64,000 nt of DNA from Ornithinimicrobium cavernae (GTDB lineage: Bacteria > Actinomycetota > Actinomycetes > Actinomycetales > Dermatophilaceae). This document shows, piece by piece, positions 56,234-63,727 of this stretch (within the stretch, counting starts at the first letter, position 1; the number at the start of each line of letters is the position of its first letter). A model generated the notes under the pieces. It was not told where the DNA came from, ran no database searches, and worked only from the letters and a program-made list of their open reading frames with translations. The stretch spans positions 62,001 to 126,000 of the forward strand of contig NZ_QDDJ01000003.1 of NCBI RefSeq assembly GCF_003121625.1. The letters run 5' to 3'. The position numbers and the translations under genes were made by a program.

Positions 56234-57189
56234 GACTGGCCTCCGGGGATCGGGTCGGGGAGCAGGTCGAGTCGGGTCGCGACCAGGCGGGCCACGACGA
56301 CGTCGCTCCAGCCCTGTCCGACGCTCTTGAACAGACGGGGCCGTCCGGCGGCTGGTCGCAGCCCGGCCACGAGCTCGGTCAGGTCCGCGTCGATGGCCCG
56401 GGCAGGATCCACGCCGTCCTTCGCGGCGAGCAGGAGGTCCCCGGCCTCGGCCATCGCGGCCTGTCGGTCCTCCACGACGACCGTCGCCGAGGCGACCAGG
56501 GCGCTGTCCACCTCCCGGGCGGTGGGCGTGTGCGAGCCCATCGCCACCACGGTGGCCTCCGGCCGGAGGTCCCGGGAGTCGAACAACGGCTCCGAGGCCG
56601 AGGTGCAGCACGCGACGATGTCGGCGTCGCCCAGGTCCCGGAGGCTCCCGGGCCGGGCCGGCAGGCCCTTGGCGACGAGACCCTCGGCCAGCTGCGAGAC
56701 GCGCTCGGGCGAGCGGCCGAGCACCCGCACCTCGCGGAGGGGTCGGACCTCGTGGATGGCCAGGGCGTGGGCGGCGGCCTGCGGCCCGGTCCCGAACACC
56801 GCGAGGGTGTCGGACCCGGGCGTCGCCAGGTGCTTCACTGCGAGCGCGGACAGGGCCGCGGTGCGGCAGTTGGTGAGGCTGACGGCGTCGAGCACGACGG
56901 CGGGGGCCATGGTGCGCTCGTCGAAGAGGACGTAGAGGCCCTGGATGCGGGGAAGGCCGGCCGCGGGGTTGTCCACGCCCACCGAGAGGAGCTTGACCCC
57001 GACGGTGCCTGCGACGCGCGCGGGCATGTAGAGCAGGTGGTCGCTCCCGAACGGGGTGCTGGTGCGCAGGGGCGACTCGGCCGTCACGGAGGGGTCCCGC
57101 AGCGCGGCTTCGAGGGCGGTGACGGCGTCGCCGTAACCGACAGTGGCCTCGAAGGTCTCGGCAGTGACCAGGTGGAGCGGTTGACTCAT
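56230..57189 (-). CDS. Ornithine cyclodeaminase/mu-crystallin family; likely pyrroline-2-carboxylate reductase
   Basis: 319 residues. Seen: GVKLLSVGVDNPAAGLPRIQG, LTNCRTAALSALAVKHLA, and the dinucleotide site VFGTGPQAAAHALAIHEVRPL. The family includes ornithine cyclodeaminase and ketimine reductases; members called LhpI reduce delta-1-pyrroline-2-carboxylate to L-proline. The aconitase X genes of the divergent operon would produce exactly that substrate, so the reductase assignment is favoured (inference). ATG at 57189; 28 bp after the demethylase gene. Confidence 0.85.
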   Translation of the reverse strand: MSQPLHLVTAETFEATVGYGDAVTALEAALRDPSVTAESPLRTSTPFGSDHLLYMPARVAGTVGVKLLSVGVDNPAAGLPRIQGLYVLFDERTMAPAVVLDAVSLTNCRTAALSALAVKHLATPGSDTLAVFGTGPQAAAHALAIHEVRPLREVRVLGRSPERVSQLAEGLVAKGLPARPGSLRDLGDADIVACCTSASEPLFDSRDLRPEATVVAMGSHTPTAREVDSALVASATVVVEDRQAAMAEAGDLLLAAKDGVDPARAIDADLTELVAGLRPAAGRPRLFKSVGQGWSDVVVARLVATRLDLLPDPIPGGQS

Positions 57190-57217
57190 CGGGGAAGGTC
57201 CTCGGGGTAGGGGTGGA

Positions 57218-59266
57218 TCACAGGGGGGCGCACAGTCGGAGGGCATCGAGCACGGCCGCGTGGATGTTGCGGCTGGCGACCGCGTCGCCGATGCGGAACA
57301 GTTGGTAGGCGCCGGTCTCGTCGCGGGTGACCGACTGGGGCCGGGCGGCCAGGAGAGCGTCCTGGTCGACCTCTCCCAGGTTGCGCGAGCCGGCGAGGAG
57401 TGAGTGGTAGAGCTCGTCGACCGGGGTCGTGCCGTGCTCGACCACCACCTGGTCATACGTGCGCACGACCTCGCGATCGGCATACTCCGACCACAGGACC
57501 GCCTCCAGGCCGCCGCCCGCCGCCCGCCGGACCTCGCGCAGCTGGAAGGCGAGCGTCACCTGCACGTCGTGCTCGGCGAAGAGGGACAGGTAGGCGGGGG
57601 AGTTCATGCTGCCGACGTCCTCGGCGAGCATCCGCTCGGGGGTCACGAAGTCAACCCGTGCACCCGCCCGGACCAGGGCCTCGACCGCGTCCATCGCCGG
57701 GTAGCCGTTGTGGTCGTCGTACACGAGCACGTGACCGGGCGACCGCAGCGCGCCGCTCATCACGTCCCAGGTGTCCAGCACCAGGTCGGCACCAGCGGTC
57801 AGGAACGAGGTGTCGGGCACTCCACCGGTGGCCACGATGACCAGGTCGGGAGACTCCGCGAGGATGTCCTCGCGCGACGCGTAGGTGTTGAGACGCAGGT
57901 CCACGCCTGCGTGTCTCGCCTCGGAGACGCGCCAGTCGATGATCCCCATCAGGTCCCTGCGCCGCGGTGAGGTGGCGGCCAGGGCGACCTGTCCGCCGGG
58001 GGCGGCGTTGGCCTCGAACAGGGTCACCTGGTGACCGCGGGCACCCAGGACGCGAGCGGCCTCCAGTCCCGCCGGCCCACCGCCGACGACCACGGCCCGG
58101 CGTCGGGAGGACCCGGGGGTGATCTCGTGCGGCAGGGAGAGCTCCCGCCCTGTCGCCGGGTTGTGGATGCACTTGGCGTCCCCGGCCTGGTAGATCGAGT
58201 CCAGGCAGTAGGAGGCCCCGACGCACGGCCGGATCCGGTCCTCCTGACCGGTCGCCACCTTGTGGACCAGGTAGGGGTCCGCCAGCTGGGGGCGGGTCAT
58301 CCCGACGAGGTCGACCAGCCCCTCGCGGAGCGCGTGCCGGGCCGTCGACACGTCCTGGATCCGGGCCGCGTGCATGACCGGGACCCCGAGGGCGCGACGG
58401 ACCTCGCCCGAGCGGTCCAGGAACGGGGCCGACGGTGTCCCCATGCCGGGGATCAGGCGGGCCAGGGCCTGGTCGCTGCCGATGGTGCCGTAGACGGTGC
58501 TCACGAGGTCGATGCCGTCCTGGACGTAGGCCTGGGCCGCCGCCAGCGCCTCGTCCCCGCCCAGCCCGCCGGGGCGGTCCTCCTCCATGGACATGCGGAT
58601 CCCGAGGATGAACTCGCTGCCGACGGCGGCGCGCACCGCCTGGATGACCCTGCGGGGAAAGGCCAGGCGGGCGGACAGGTCGCCGTTCCACGCGTCGTCA
58701 CGGTGGTTGAGGTCGGGGGAGAGGAAGCCGTCCAGGAAGTGCCCGTAGTGCTGCAGCTCGATCCCGTCGAGTCCCGCGTCCCGGCACCGTTCGGCGGCGG
58801 CGGCGTAGTCCGCGACGATCCGGTCCAGGTCCCACGGCTCGGCCGTCTTGGTGAAGCTCCGGTGGGCCGGTTCGCGCCCGCTGGACACCGAGACGAGAGG
58901 GAGCCAGTCACCGGTGTAGTTGCTGGTGCGCCACCCCAGGTGGGTCAGCTGGCACATGACCGCGGCGCCCTCGTCATGGACCTCATCGGCGAGCGCGCGG
59001 AACCACGGGACGATCTCGTCACGGTAGGCCAGGAGGTTCCCGAAGGACGCCGGGCTGTCCGCCGAGACCACGGCGGAGCCGCCGATCATCGTGAGACCGA
59101 CACCACCGCGCGCCTTCTCCACGTGGTAGCGGCGGTACCGCTCCTTGGGCATCCCGTTCTCGCCGTAGGCCGGTTCGTGGGACGTGCTCACCACCCGGTT
59201 GCGCAGCTCCAGGTGCTTGATCCGGAGCGGCTGCAGCAGGGGGTCCAGGCTCGTCAGTGCGGGCAC
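57218..59266 (-). CDS. StcD-like N-methylproline demethylase (FMN/FAD/Fe-S, old yellow enzyme family)
   Basis: 682 residues. N-terminal TIM barrel (about 1-340) with RIKHLELRNRVVSTSHEP, GGVGLTMIGGSA, DGIELQHYGHFLDGFLSP; Fe-S cysteines in RPCVGASYCLDSIYQAGDAKC split over the cluster loop; then FAD and NAD domains (VVVGGGPAGLEAARVLG, VIVATGG). The spaced cysteine loop and IHNPATGRE match proteins annotated as N-methylproline demethylase (StcD) rather than 2,4-dienoyl-CoA reductase. GTG at 59266 has GGAGGT four bases upstream. First gene of the eight-gene minus-strand operon running to 50674. Confidence 0.86.
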   Translation of the reverse strand: MPALTSLDPLLQPLRIKHLELRNRVVSTSHEPAYGENGMPKERYRRYHVEKARGGVGLTMIGGSAVVSADSPASFGNLLAYRDEIVPWFRALADEVHDEGAAVMCQLTHLGWRTSNYTGDWLPLVSVSSGREPAHRSFTKTAEPWDLDRIVADYAAAAERCRDAGLDGIELQHYGHFLDGFLSPDLNHRDDAWNGDLSARLAFPRRVIQAVRAAVGSEFILGIRMSMEEDRPGGLGGDEALAAAQAYVQDGIDLVSTVYGTIGSDQALARLIPGMGTPSAPFLDRSGEVRRALGVPVMHAARIQDVSTARHALREGLVDLVGMTRPQLADPYLVHKVATGQEDRIRPCVGASYCLDSIYQAGDAKCIHNPATGRELSLPHEITPGSSRRRAVVVGGGPAGLEAARVLGARGHQVTLFEANAAPGGQVALAATSPRRRDLMGIIDWRVSEARHAGVDLRLNTYASREDILAESPDLVIVATGGVPDTSFLTAGADLVLDTWDVMSGALRSPGHVLVYDDHNGYPAMDAVEALVRAGARVDFVTPERMLAEDVGSMNSPAYLSLFAEHDVQVTLAFQLREVRRAAGGGLEAVLWSEYADREVVRTYDQVVVEHGTTPVDELYHSLLAGSRNLGEVDQDALLAARPQSVTRDETGAYQLFRIGDAVASRNIHAAVLDALRLCAPL

Positions 59267-59298
59267 AGCTACCTCCTCACAAAGGGACCACGTCAACG

Positions 59299-59327
59299 GT
59301 GACCGGTGATCGATTACCGGCTATCAT
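59299..59327 (+). promoter_or_regulatory. Promoter and GntR operator between the two arms of the cluster
   Basis: GTGACC (59299-59304), 17 bp, TATCAT (59322-59327) forms a promoter toward the GntR gene. Filling the spacer is the 18-bp dyad 59303-59320, CCGGTGATC/GATTACCGG (8 of 9 positions symmetric), a good operator for the adjacent FCD-type GntR. It lies 37 bp from the divergent demethylase start and could control both operons. Confidence 0.65.
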
Positions 59328-59361
59328 GGGGAGGTATGACCGACCTGTCAAGGTGTCTCCC

Positions 59362-60033
59362 ATGATTTCCACCACGGCGCTGGAACGCGATGACAGCCTG
59401 CGCGACAAGGCGCTGCGGATCCTGCGGCAGGCGATCGTGTCGGGGGAGATCCAGGCCGGCGAGCTGTACTCCGCGACCGCCCTCGCCCGACGGCTGCAGG
59501 TCTCGGTGAGTCCGGTCCGGGAGGCGATGCTGACCCTGGTGAACGCCGGGATCATGGAGCCGGTCCGCAACCGTGGCTTCCGGGTCGCCGAGCTCGGGGA
59601 GAGCGACCTGGACGAGATCTTCGAGCTGCGCGTGCTGCTGGAGGTCCCCGCCGTCCAGGCGCTGGCCGCCACCGACCTGAGCGGGGAACGGGAGCGTCTG
59701 GAGGAGCTGGTGAGGGCGACCGAGGAGTCCGCCCGGGACGGCGACGTCACCCGGTTCCTCGCCACGGACCGCGAGTTCCACCTGGCGCTCATCGAGCAGC
59801 ACGGCAACGGTCGGCTGACGGACTGGGTGGCCAACCTGCGCGACCAGACCCGGCTCTACGGGCTGAAGGACAGCCACTCCCACCCGCTGGTGGAGGCGGC
59901 GGCCGAGCACCGCGCCATCCTGGAGGCCATCCTCGAGGGCGAGGGTGAGCAGGTCGGGCAGCTGCTGACCTCGCACCTGAGCCACATCCGCAACGAGTGG
60001 GCCTCCGGACCGGGGCAGGACGTGCCGGAGTGA
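59362..60033 (+). CDS. GntR-family regulator (FadR/FCD subgroup)
   Basis: 223 residues. N-terminal winged helix (about 10-75: LRDKALRILRQAIVSGEIQAGE, ATALARRLQVSVSPVREAML), then an all-helical FCD ligand domain (about 85-205) with metal-site residues around FLATDREFHLALIEQHGN and AAAEHRAILEAI. Likely repressor of the proline/hydroxyproline cluster, relieved by a pathway acid. ATG at 59362 with AAGGTG upstream; ATG at 59326 overlaps the -10 box and is unlikely. Its stop overlaps the next start (GTGA). Confidence 0.9.
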   Translation: MISTTALERDDSLRDKALRILRQAIVSGEIQAGELYSATALARRLQVSVSPVREAMLTLVNAGIMEPVRNRGFRVAELGESDLDEIFELRVLLEVPAVQALAATDLSGERERLEELVRATEESARDGDVTRFLATDREFHLALIEQHGNGRLTDWVANLRDQTRLYGLKDSHSHPLVEAAAEHRAILEAILEGEGEQVGQLLTSHLSHIRNEWASGPGQDVPE

Positions 60034-61337
60034 CCGGGACGGCGCCGCCCGCGACCGACCCGCGGCTCACCGACGTCGAGCAGGCGATGCTCGACGGCGC
60101 TCACGGACCCGCTGTGGCGATGGCGATGCGACTCGTCGTCGCGCTCGCCAGGGTGCGTGGTGCCAGCCGGCTCATCGAGGTCAGCGCCGCCCACATCGAC
60201 AGCTGCCTCTATCACGGTCGCGCGGGCCTGGACTTCGCGACCAGGCTGGTCGAGCTCGGCGGCACCGTGCGCATCCCGACGACCCTCAACGTCGGCTCGC
60301 TGGACCTGCTCCACCCGGCCATGGTGCTGCGCCGGACGCCGGCGGAGCAGGAGGTGGCCACCCAGGGGCGCGCGCTGATGGATGCCTACGTCGCGCTCGG
60401 GTGCCGACCCACGTGGACCTGCGCCCCCTACCAGGTCGACGCCCGGCCCGGGCTGGGCGAACATATCGCCTGGGCGGAGTCCAACGCGATCGTCTTCGCC
60501 AACTCGGTGCTGGGGGCGCGCACCGACCGCTACGGGGACTTCCTGGACATCTGTGCCGCCGTCACCGGCCGGGCGCCCCTGGCTGGGCTGCACCTGAGCG
60601 AGAACCGCCGGGGGGACCTCATCATCGACTGCAGCGGGCTCCCGGAGCGGGTCCTGGACAGCGACCTCGCCTACCCCCTCCTGGGCTACGTGACCGGACT
60701 CCGCTGCGGGTCGGGCAACCCCGTCCTGCTCGGCCTGCCGCCCGACACCAGCGAGGACCGGCTCAAGGCGCTCGGCGCCGCGGCCGCCTCGTCCGGTGGG
60801 GTGGCGCTGTTCCACGCCGTCGGCGTGACGCCCGAGGCGCCCACCCTGGCGGCTGCGCTACAGGGCCGGGACGACGGCGACGTCGAGCGGGTCGTCCTGA
60901 CGACGGCCGACCTGGCCGCGGCCCGCCGGGAGCTGTCCACCGCCGGCGGGGACCACCTGGACGCGATCAGCCTCGGCACGCCGCACGCCTCGCTCGCCGA
61001 GATCCGGGCCCTCGCAGAGGGTGTGCAGGGCGGAGCACCACTGCGGGCCGGCGTCCCCTTCTACCTCTCCACCGGGCGCAGTGTCCTGGAGCAGGCCCGG
61101 GCGGCGGGTCACGTCGAGGTGCTGGAGGACGCGGGCATCACCTTCGTCGTCGACACGTGCACGTATGTCACCTCGATCCTGGACCCCGGCACCCGCGTGG
61201 TCATGACGACCTCCGGCAAGTGGGCCCACTACGCACCGGCCAACCTGGGCATCGACGTGGTGCTGGGCAGCCTGCAGGAGTGTCTGGCCTCCGCCAGGGC
61301 CGGGAAGGTGGTCCTCGATGACGCGCTCTTCGGCTGA
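60030..61337 (+). CDS. Aconitase X, large subunit (cis-3-hydroxy-L-proline dehydratase type)
   Basis: 435 residues of the AcnX catalytic family (DUF521). Characterised two-subunit bacterial AcnX proteins dehydrate cis-3-hydroxy-L-proline to delta-1-pyrroline-2-carboxylate. Seen: SAAHIDSCLYHGRAGLDFATRL, PTTLNVGSLDLLHP, CRPTWTCAPYQ, AESNAIVFANSVLGARTDRYGD split by a turn, and C-terminal DTCTYV and TTSGKWAHYAPANLG. GTG at 60030 overlaps the GntR stop; its last 20 bp overlap the small subunit gene. The Ocd-type reductase in the divergent operon is the expected partner enzyme. Confidence 0.9.
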   Translation: MTGTAPPATDPRLTDVEQAMLDGAHGPAVAMAMRLVVALARVRGASRLIEVSAAHIDSCLYHGRAGLDFATRLVELGGTVRIPTTLNVGSLDLLHPAMVLRRTPAEQEVATQGRALMDAYVALGCRPTWTCAPYQVDARPGLGEHIAWAESNAIVFANSVLGARTDRYGDFLDICAAVTGRAPLAGLHLSENRRGDLIIDCSGLPERVLDSDLAYPLLGYVTGLRCGSGNPVLLGLPPDTSEDRLKALGAAAASSGGVALFHAVGVTPEAPTLAAALQGRDDGDVERVVLTTADLAAARRELSTAGGDHLDAISLGTPHASLAEIRALAEGVQGGAPLRAGVPFYLSTGRSVLEQARAAGHVEVLEDAGITFVVDTCTYVTSILDPGTRVVMTTSGKWAHYAPANLGIDVVLGSLQECLASARAGKVVLDDALFG

Positions 61338-61782
61338 GCACCGGACCAGGACGTGGACCGGTCGGACCCTGCACGCCGGCCACGCCGAGGGCGCCCTGCT
61401 CAAGCTGGACCTGCCGCTGTCGTTCTGGGGCGGGGCGGGACACGACGGCACCATCATCGACCGGCACCACCCCCAGTGCGGCCAGCAGCTGAGTGGCCGG
61501 GTGCTCGCGATGACATCGGGGCGAGGATCGAGCTCGAGCTCCAGCGTGCTGGCCGAGCTCCTCCGGGCAGGCGTGGGCCCGGCGGCACTGGTGATGACCG
61601 AACCCGACGCCATCGTGGTGCTCGGGGCCCTCGTCGCCTCCGAGCTCTATGACCTGGACACCCCTGTCATCCAGCTCGATCCGGCGGACTTCGCCGACCT
61701 GCAGGACGGTGCCTGGACCCGGATCACCGGCGGCGCGAGCACGGTCGTGCAGACGATCACGCCCGGGGGAAGGCCCTCCTGA
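61318..61782 (+). CDS. Aconitase X, small (swivel) subunit
   Basis: 154 residues of the AcnX swivel-domain family (DUF126): LLKLDLPLSFWGG, DRHHPQCGQQLSGRVLAM, SGRGSSSSSSVLAELL (serine-rich active-site loop) and ALVMTEPDAIVVLGALVASELY. Pairs with the large subunit to close the active site. ATG at 61318 lies within the 3' end of the large-subunit gene (20-bp overlap), implying tight coupling. About 120 bp without a gene follow; I see only a small GCGG/CCGC hairpin there. Confidence 0.88.
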   Translation: MTRSSAEHRTRTWTGRTLHAGHAEGALLKLDLPLSFWGGAGHDGTIIDRHHPQCGQQLSGRVLAMTSGRGSSSSSSVLAELLRAGVGPAALVMTEPDAIVVLGALVASELYDLDTPVIQLDPADFADLQDGAWTRITGGASTVVQTITPGGRPS

Positions 61783-61903
61783 GGGTGTGATCCGGGCGAC
61801 CCGCGGCGCGGGAACACGCCTCAGCCATTGAACGTTGGAACAGATCCGGGCGGTGTGAACCGCTCGGTAACCCCAACGACAAGTCCCGAGGGAGGGATCA
61901 GAT

Positions 61904-62314
61904 TTGGCGAGGCGTCGCAAGAAGTACGTCGAGATCGAAGAGGTGCCCGGCAAGCCCTTGCGCTACTGGCCGCACGAGCTGGGAGGCGGCCTGGTCGCCG
62001 AGGGCGCCGTGGTGGACCCGCACGCCTACGTGCACGAGTCGGCCTACATCGACCGCGGTGCGCGGGTGGCCCGCGGTGCGCGGGTCAGCTCCGGTGCGTG
62101 GGTGGCCGAGGACGCGGTGGTCAGTGAGGACGCCGTGGTCGGCACCAACTCCAGCGTGGGCCGGGGCGCCCACCTGGGTCGCGGTGCCCGTCTGGGCATG
62201 CGCGTGAATCTCGGCGACGGCGCGCGCGTGGCCGACTTCGTCACCGTGGAGACGGACGAGCGGGTGCCCTCCGGTGCCGTCCTGCGTGACCAGATGGACC
62301 GCAGCGCGGCCTGA
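61904..62314 (+). CDS. Small hexapeptide-repeat beta-helix protein
   Basis: 136 residues. Basic N-terminus (ARRRKKYVEIEEVPG), then at least ten imperfect hexapeptides (about 35-115: DPHAYVHESAYIDRG, ARVARGARVSSGAWV, SEDAVVGTNSSVG) predicting a left-handed beta-helix. No catalytic His of the acetyltransferases is obvious, so it may be a structural protein. TTG start at 61904 is supported by GGGAGGGA a few bases upstream. Not clearly linked to the AcnX genes. I do not recognise a function. Confidence 0.72.
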   Translation: MARRRKKYVEIEEVPGKPLRYWPHELGGGLVAEGAVVDPHAYVHESAYIDRGARVARGARVSSGAWVAEDAVVSEDAVVGTNSSVGRGAHLGRGARLGMRVNLGDGARVADFVTVETDERVPSGAVLRDQMDRSAA

Positions 62315-62315
62315 G

Positions 62316-63089
62316 TCACCCCTCGAGCGGCACGGCGACGATGGGGTCGCTCGTCGGCTGCTCAGACCCACCTGCCGGCTCGATCGTGATGCCAACCGCG
62401 ACGGCGCCGGCGGGTTCCCCCTCGAGGAGGACCTGGTCCCCGTCGCGCGGCATGAGCCCGGCGGAGACGGCGGTGCCGTCCTCGTGCACGAACCACAGCT
62501 GGTAGTCCTGCCCGGAGGGCGCGGCGGTCATGTCCTCGGTGAGGACGACCGCCCGCTCCAGGGAGGATGCCGTCACGACCGTGACCGTGGCGCCGTCCAC
62601 CGACTCCGTGGTCCGGACGGCGTCGGGGGCGTCGAGGACCTCCTGCACGGCAACGACCGAGGGGTCGGGCGTGTCCTGGGGCCACTGCGTCACGGCCACG
62701 GTGCCGACCGCGATGGTGGCCGCGGCGACACCGGCCAGCAGCCAGCCACCGCCGCGCGAGCGCCTCGCGCGGCGCGTCCGGCGCTCACCCAGCTCGTCCG
62801 GGCCGTCGTGCCGAGGTCCCCGGTCCTGGCGTGGCGTCCCCTCCTGCGGCGTCGTCGCGATCTCCCTGAGCAGCTGCGCCCGCAGGGCGGGTGGCGGCTC
62901 CACCGAGAGGTGCTCGCTCAGCGCGACCGTCGCCTCCGCCAGCTCGGCGACCTCCGTGCGGCACGCGGCGCACCCGGCCAGGTGCTCCTCGAAGGCGGCG
63001 CGCTCGTCAGGGTCGACCGCGTCGAGGGCGTAGGCAGCGGCGAGGGAGTGCACGTCCTCGCCGGGGGCACCCGGCGTCTGCTGGCTCAC
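62316..63089 (-). CDS. rskA: Anti-sigma factor of the RskA type
   Basis: 257 residues. Cytoplasmic zinc-binding anti-sigma domain with HLAGCAAC (His36, Cys40, Cys43), one membrane helix (about 113-135), and an extracytoplasmic RskA domain (SSLERAVVLTEDM, YQLWFVHEDGTAVSAGLM). Holds its sigma factor at the membrane until regulated proteolysis. GTG at 63089 overlaps the sigK stop (GTGA). Confidence 0.92.
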   Translation of the reverse strand: MSQQTPGAPGEDVHSLAAAYALDAVDPDERAAFEEHLAGCAACRTEVAELAEATVALSEHLSVEPPPALRAQLLREIATTPQEGTPRQDRGPRHDGPDELGERRTRRARRSRGGGWLLAGVAAATIAVGTVAVTQWPQDTPDPSVVAVQEVLDAPDAVRTTESVDGATVTVVTASSLERAVVLTEDMTAAPSGQDYQLWFVHEDGTAVSAGLMPRDGDQVLLEGEPAGAVAVGITIEPAGGSEQPTSDPIVAVPLEG

Positions 63090-63661
63090 TGTCCACCTCC
63101 CAACTGGTCGCGCATCCGTCTCAGGCCGTCCCGGATCCTCGTCTTGGCGGTGCCGAGCGGCACCCCCAGTCTCTCCGAGACCTCGACATGGGTCAGCCCA
63201 TCGAAGAACGCGAGCTCGATGGCCGACCGTTGCGTCTCGGTGAGGACGTCGAGGGCCGAGTGGACCCGCGTGGCTTCCATCCGACCCTCCGCGGTCTCGG
63301 CGGTGATGTCGAAGGGAGTCTCGACGTGCTGTGATTCGTAGGCGTGGTCCCGCCTGGATTGGGCGGCGGCCGACCGGACCCGGTCGACGGCGCGGCGGTG
63401 GGCCAGGGTCAGCAGCCAGCCCAGGGCGCTGCCGCGGGACGGGTCGTAGGAACCGGCCGTCCGCCAGACCTGCAGGAAGACCTCCTGGGTGACCTCCTCG
63501 GCCTGGGCCCGGTCGCGCAGCACGCGGAGGACCAGCCCGAGGACGCGCGCGCCCGTGGCGTCATAGAGGACCGCGAAGCTCTGCTGGTCGCCCTGCGCCG
63601 AGGCCTGGAGGAGCCGCGACAGGTCCTCTCCCGGGTCGGCGGCCACCGCCCCATCATGCAC
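63086..63661 (-). CDS. sigK: ECF sigma factor, SigK type
   Basis: 191 residues from GTG 63661; in-frame GTGs at 63715 and 63646 are alternatives, and none has a clear ribosome-binding site. Sigma-2 region about 25-95 (DQQSFAVLYDATGARVLG, AEEVTQEVFLQVWRTAGSYD), sigma-4 region about 125-185 (LTETQRSAIELAFFDGLTHVEVSERLGVPLGTAKTRIRDGL as the HTH). In mycobacteria SigK with RskA controls a small redox-linked regulon. Coupled to rskA by a GTGA overlap. Confidence 0.92.
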   Translation of the reverse strand: MHDGAVAADPGEDLSRLLQASAQGDQQSFAVLYDATGARVLGLVLRVLRDRAQAEEVTQEVFLQVWRTAGSYDPSRGSALGWLLTLAHRRAVDRVRSAAAQSRRDHAYESQHVETPFDITAETAEGRMEATRVHSALDVLTETQRSAIELAFFDGLTHVEVSERLGVPLGTAKTRIRDGLRRMRDQLGGGQ

Positions 63662-63727
63662 TGTGGTCAGGGGCCCTGCGTGTTCGAGGCGACGGCGCGC
63701 CCCCGGACCGTGCACGGTGGACGCGCG

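Noticed and set aside
57218-59266. 2,4-dienoyl-CoA reductase
   Set aside because: Same overall architecture, but the cysteine loop and IHNPATGRE match N-methylproline demethylases and the context is proline metabolism.
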